Notes under the pieces: generated by a model
Database searches by the model: none
What the model was told of the DNA's origin: nothing
Seen by the model: only the letters and a program-made list of their open reading frames with translations
Shown here: positions 22,145-23,489 of the stretch, one piece after another
Numbering within the stretch: the first letter of the stretch is position 1
How the letters are laid out: each line of letters starts with the position of its first letter
Made by a program: the position numbers and the translations under genes
Source of the DNA: Thermoplasmatota archaeon
Lineage (GTDB): Archaea; Thermoplasmatota; E2; DHVEG-1
NCBI GenBank assembly: GCA_022866015.1
Contig: JALHTX010000054.1
Span: forward strand, 1-23,489
Length of the DNA stretch: 23,489 bases
Reading direction: 5' to 3'

Positions 22145-22234
22145 TTACAGTTTCTTTTTTAATCTAGAATTACGTATCCTCTCACGTATTTCACTTATTC
22201 TTCTATCTACATGCTTTTCAAAAACATCACTCAT
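22145..22234 (-). CDS. very small basic protein, 29 residues
   Basis: Starts MSDVFEKHVDRRIS; all helix-forming, with alternating Arg/Lys and Ile/Val, ending RLKKKL. The ribosome site GAGGGAG (22241-22247) is strong and lies 6 nt before the ATG, which is the main support. No homologue recognised. It would be a transcript of its own or the first part of the unit ended at 22073-22109. Confidence 0.4.
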   Translation of the reverse strand: MSDVFEKHVDRRISEIRERIRNSRLKKKL

Positions 22235-22295
22235 TTTTTTCTCCCTCTTTTTAACATATTAATACCTTTAATAGTTCTATGTTGATAGATCATAT

Positions 22296-22391
22296 TTATA
22301 CATGTGTTCCAAATTTTATAATATGATCTTTTAATGACTTTTCAGTTCTAAATTTTCGTCCACAATAAATACATCTGCAAGTTTTTACCAT
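22296..22391 (-). CDS. C2H2 zinc-finger micro-protein
   Basis: 31 residues: C-x2-C at CIYC (residues 7-10), twelve residues, His in KDH, six residues, and His in GTH, a canonical C2H2 finger with hydrophobic Phe and Leu at the expected places (FRTEKSLKDH). An additional Cys lies at residue 5. Single-finger proteins of this kind occur in archaea and their viruses. The start has only a weak GGGA upstream. The interval 22392-22511 shows nothing else except AT-rich DNA. Confidence 0.55.
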   Translation of the reverse strand: MVKTCRCIYCGRKFRTEKSLKDHIIKFGTHV

Positions 22392-22511
22392 ATTTTCCCT
22401 TTTTTTTAGGTTTGTTTATTATAAGACTTCATTATATAGATGATCTCTGAGGGTTAATAGACCTAAGTTTCTTATGGATTAATTCTAGGTGTATAGTTTT
22501 AACTAATTGTT

Positions 22512-22835
22512 TTATGTGTTAATTGTTAAATATATTTCAATTGAAGATACATTAGAGTTTCTGCCTTCTTCATTAGTAATATTTTCAGTAGCAATAATTA
22601 TATTTTTTATTTTGGCATTTTTGACAAATCTATTTCGTACGATTTCTGCCGTATCAACAGCAGTACTTATTGCTCTGCCTCTCGCTTTTAGTATAACTGT
22701 ATCCGATCCATTACTGTTAAACTGTGTGACTACTGCAAGCACATAGCTCATTGGAGGTTTCTTTCCAACATATATTACATTTTCATCTTTTTCGATTTTC
22801 TCAGTAGTTTTTATTTTCAATGTTTTTTCTGTCAT
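22512..22835 (-). CDS. Alba family DNA/RNA-binding protein
   Basis: 107 residues, small basic chromatin and RNA-binding protein that acts as a dimer. The Alba pattern is clear: NVIYVGKKPPMSYVLAVV near 19-36, with the KK(P)P segment that contacts nucleic acid, then VILKARGRAISTAVDTAEI and RNRFVKNAKI. The C-terminal strand pair is NIIIATE and SSIEIYLTI. A TATA-like ATATATAT at 22854-22861 predicts transcription start near 22834, so the ATG at 22835 (MTEKTL) is preferred and the mRNA is leaderless; the earlier ATG at 22850 would be outside it. Two palindromes lie upstream (22878-22931). Confidence 0.92.
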   Translation of the reverse strand: MTEKTLKIKTTEKIEKDENVIYVGKKPPMSYVLAVVTQFNSNGSDTVILKARGRAISTAVDTAEIVRNRFVKNAKIKNIIIATENITNEEGRNSNVSSIEIYLTINT

Positions 22836-22877
22836 ATTTACTTTTTCCATTCGATATATATTTTTTAATTTTTGATT

Positions 22878-22931
22878 GCAATATGGCTTAATAAGCCATA
22901 TTGCATTTATTCCATAAATGGTTTAAACCAT
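22878..22931. promoter_or_regulatory. two related palindromes upstream of alba
   Basis: Site 1 at 22878-22904 is a perfect 27-nt palindrome, GCAATATGGCTTA and its complement around a central A. Site 2 at 22918-22931 is ATGGTTTAAACCAT. They share the pattern ATGGYTTA-TAARCCAT and their centres are about 33 bp apart, close to three helical turns. They lie between the cold-shock gene and the alba TATA box. Either operators or a terminator for the cold-shock gene is possible. Confidence 0.5.
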
Positions 22932-22946
22932 ATACTTAGGAACATT

Positions 22947-23138
22947 TCAACATATTGTTACTTTTGTAGCTTTTGGCCCTCGTTCAGATTTTTCTATAGT
23001 GAAATCTACTTTATCATTTTCATTAAGCTCAATTTCCGAAGGTATATCATTACGGTGGACGAAGACATCTTTTCCATCTTCACCTTGAATAAATCCAAAG
23101 CCTTTTCTAGCATTGAACCATTTTACAGTTCCTTTCAT
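22947..23138 (-). CDS. cold-shock domain protein, CspA-like
   Basis: 63 residues, single OB-fold cold-shock domain that binds single-stranded RNA or DNA. Both RNA-binding motifs are present: KGFGFIQ (RNP1) at 12-18 and VFVHRND (RNP2) at 25-31, with the N-terminal GTVKWFNA. Ends with KATKVTIC. The Shine-Dalgarno GAGGAGGTGA at 23146-23155 is about the best possible; a TATA box TTTTATATAC at 23172-23181 puts transcription just ahead of it. Csp proteins are patchy in archaea and are frequent in mesophilic or cold lineages. Confidence 0.95.
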   Translation of the reverse strand: MKGTVKWFNARKGFGFIQGEDGKDVFVHRNDIPSEIELNENDKVDFTIEKSERGPKATKVTIC

Positions 23139-23171
23139 ATTTTTTCACCTCCTCAGATCATAACATCTAGA

Positions 23172-23181
23172 GTATATAAAA
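23172..23181 (-). promoter_or_regulatory. TATA box of the cold-shock gene
   Basis: TTTTATATAC on the minus strand; predicted start near 23151, leaving a very short leader with the Shine-Dalgarno at its 5' end. Nothing else is seen in 23182-23300. Confidence 0.6.
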
Positions 23182-23301
23182 GATCGAGAATTAAAAATCT
23201 TAAAGTTCGAAAAAACGAAAATGTAAAACTTTTCTTTCTTTTTCCTTACGAGAGGCACAGCATTTCATATTATATATAGTTATCTATCGAAGATTTAATC
23301 T

Positions 23302-23489
23302 AGGCTGTTGAAAAATTAATTGAGCCCCCCTACGATTCATTTGTTTTGGATGCACAAATGAAAAACAATAGGAGGGCAAGCCTCAGAAAGATAATTTCAA
23401 GTATAGATTTTTCGGAAACAGAAACGATACTGAAAACCTGCTACAAATATACACCACATAAACCAGGTCGACCGCCGCTCTCAGCAAAA
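23302..23489 (+). mobile_element. insertion sequence, left end, cut by the window edge
   Basis: Begins near 23302 with AGGCTGTTGAAAAATTAA, the kind of terminal inverted repeat seen in several DDE-transposase insertion sequences. It carries a transposase start at 23358. GC content and codons differ from the flanking DNA. The family cannot be fixed from this fragment; IS5- or IS1182-like is a guess. The right end is outside the window. Confidence 0.65.
23358..23489 (+). CDS. transposase, N-terminal fragment
   Basis: 44 codons to the window edge. The peptide starts MKNNRRASLRKIISSIDF and reaches KPGRPPLS, a motif common near the N-terminus of DDE transposases of several IS families; the catalytic residues would lie outside the window. 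The ATG is in a stem (23336-23344 with 23354-23362), itself nested in a second stem (23324-23332 with 23369-23377), which may limit read-through expression. Confidence 0.7.
   Translation, partial: MKNNRRASLRKIISSIDFSETETILKTCYKYTPHKPGRPPLSAK

Noticed and set aside
1..23489. CRISPR array or long tandem repeats
   Set aside because: No regularly spaced repeat of 20-40 nt was seen on either strand; the only repeats are short palindromes and the paired hairpins described.

Overview
The window is archaeal DNA, most likely from a euryarchaeote of the Thermoplasmatota (the Marine Benthic Group D type is my best guess). The archaeal evidence is strong: aIF2 gamma, aIF2 beta fused to a TRAM domain, ribosomal protein S6e, replication factor C large subunit with a C-terminal PCNA-binding peptide, Alba, archaeal UMP kinase, an intron-containing tRNA-Met, tRNAs without encoded CCA, and many starts placed about 25 nt after a TATA box. 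The Thermoplasmatota guess rests on the NosD/PKD-type secreted protein with its hydrophobic C-terminal tail, tetrahydrofolate-type MetV/MetF and an FtsZ2-like FtsZ. The DNA is very AT-rich.

Layout. 1-870: a lone alpha/beta hydrolase. 950-3270 (minus): an information-processing cluster S6e - aIF2 gamma - PIN protein, followed by tRNA-Met(CAT) with a 52-nt intron. The S6e frame contains an in-frame TAA at codon 87 in an otherwise intact, homologous reading frame. 3510-4420: a 42-residue small protein and aIF2 beta-TRAM. 4480-6074: a ribbon-helix-helix regulator and FtsZ, a pair resembling haloarchaeal cdrS-ftsZ2, with a leader inverted repeat and a set of alternative hairpins between the two genes. 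6097-9663: UMP kinase, a possible SecB-like protein, a coiled-coil protein, dodecin, a hairpin-rich insertion-like relic, and two membrane proteins. 9660-11072: RfcL.

11240-12400 is accessory-looking: a structured RNA candidate on the minus strand with its own TATA box, then a compact run of four tiny A-rich genes (basic protein, RHH protein, two acidic or coiled-coil proteins) behind a palindrome placed like an operator. 12625-15069 holds a secreted NosD/PKD protein and a UbiA prenyltransferase. 15238-15540 holds a 56-residue zinc-knuckle protein and the best unexplained element of the window: a candidate RNA gene of about 120 nt with a TATA box, a closing stem, two homologous bulged hairpins and a T-run. 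tRNA-Ser(GCT) follows.

16045-19139: a small amphipathic protein, bifunctional phosphoglucose/phosphomannose isomerase, and a divergently transcribed metV-metF pair for one-carbon (H4-folate) metabolism. 19292-21722: a secreted protein, two coupled DUF3795-type cysteine-rich proteins and a SAM methyltransferase. 21794-22391: a frameshifted GIY-YIG fragment and two tiny genes, one a C2H2 zinc finger. 22512-23138: Alba and a cold-shock protein separated by two related palindromes. The window ends inside an insertion sequence whose transposase start codon lies in a nested hairpin.

All structures and homologies were read by eye; no folding, alignment or database search was run.
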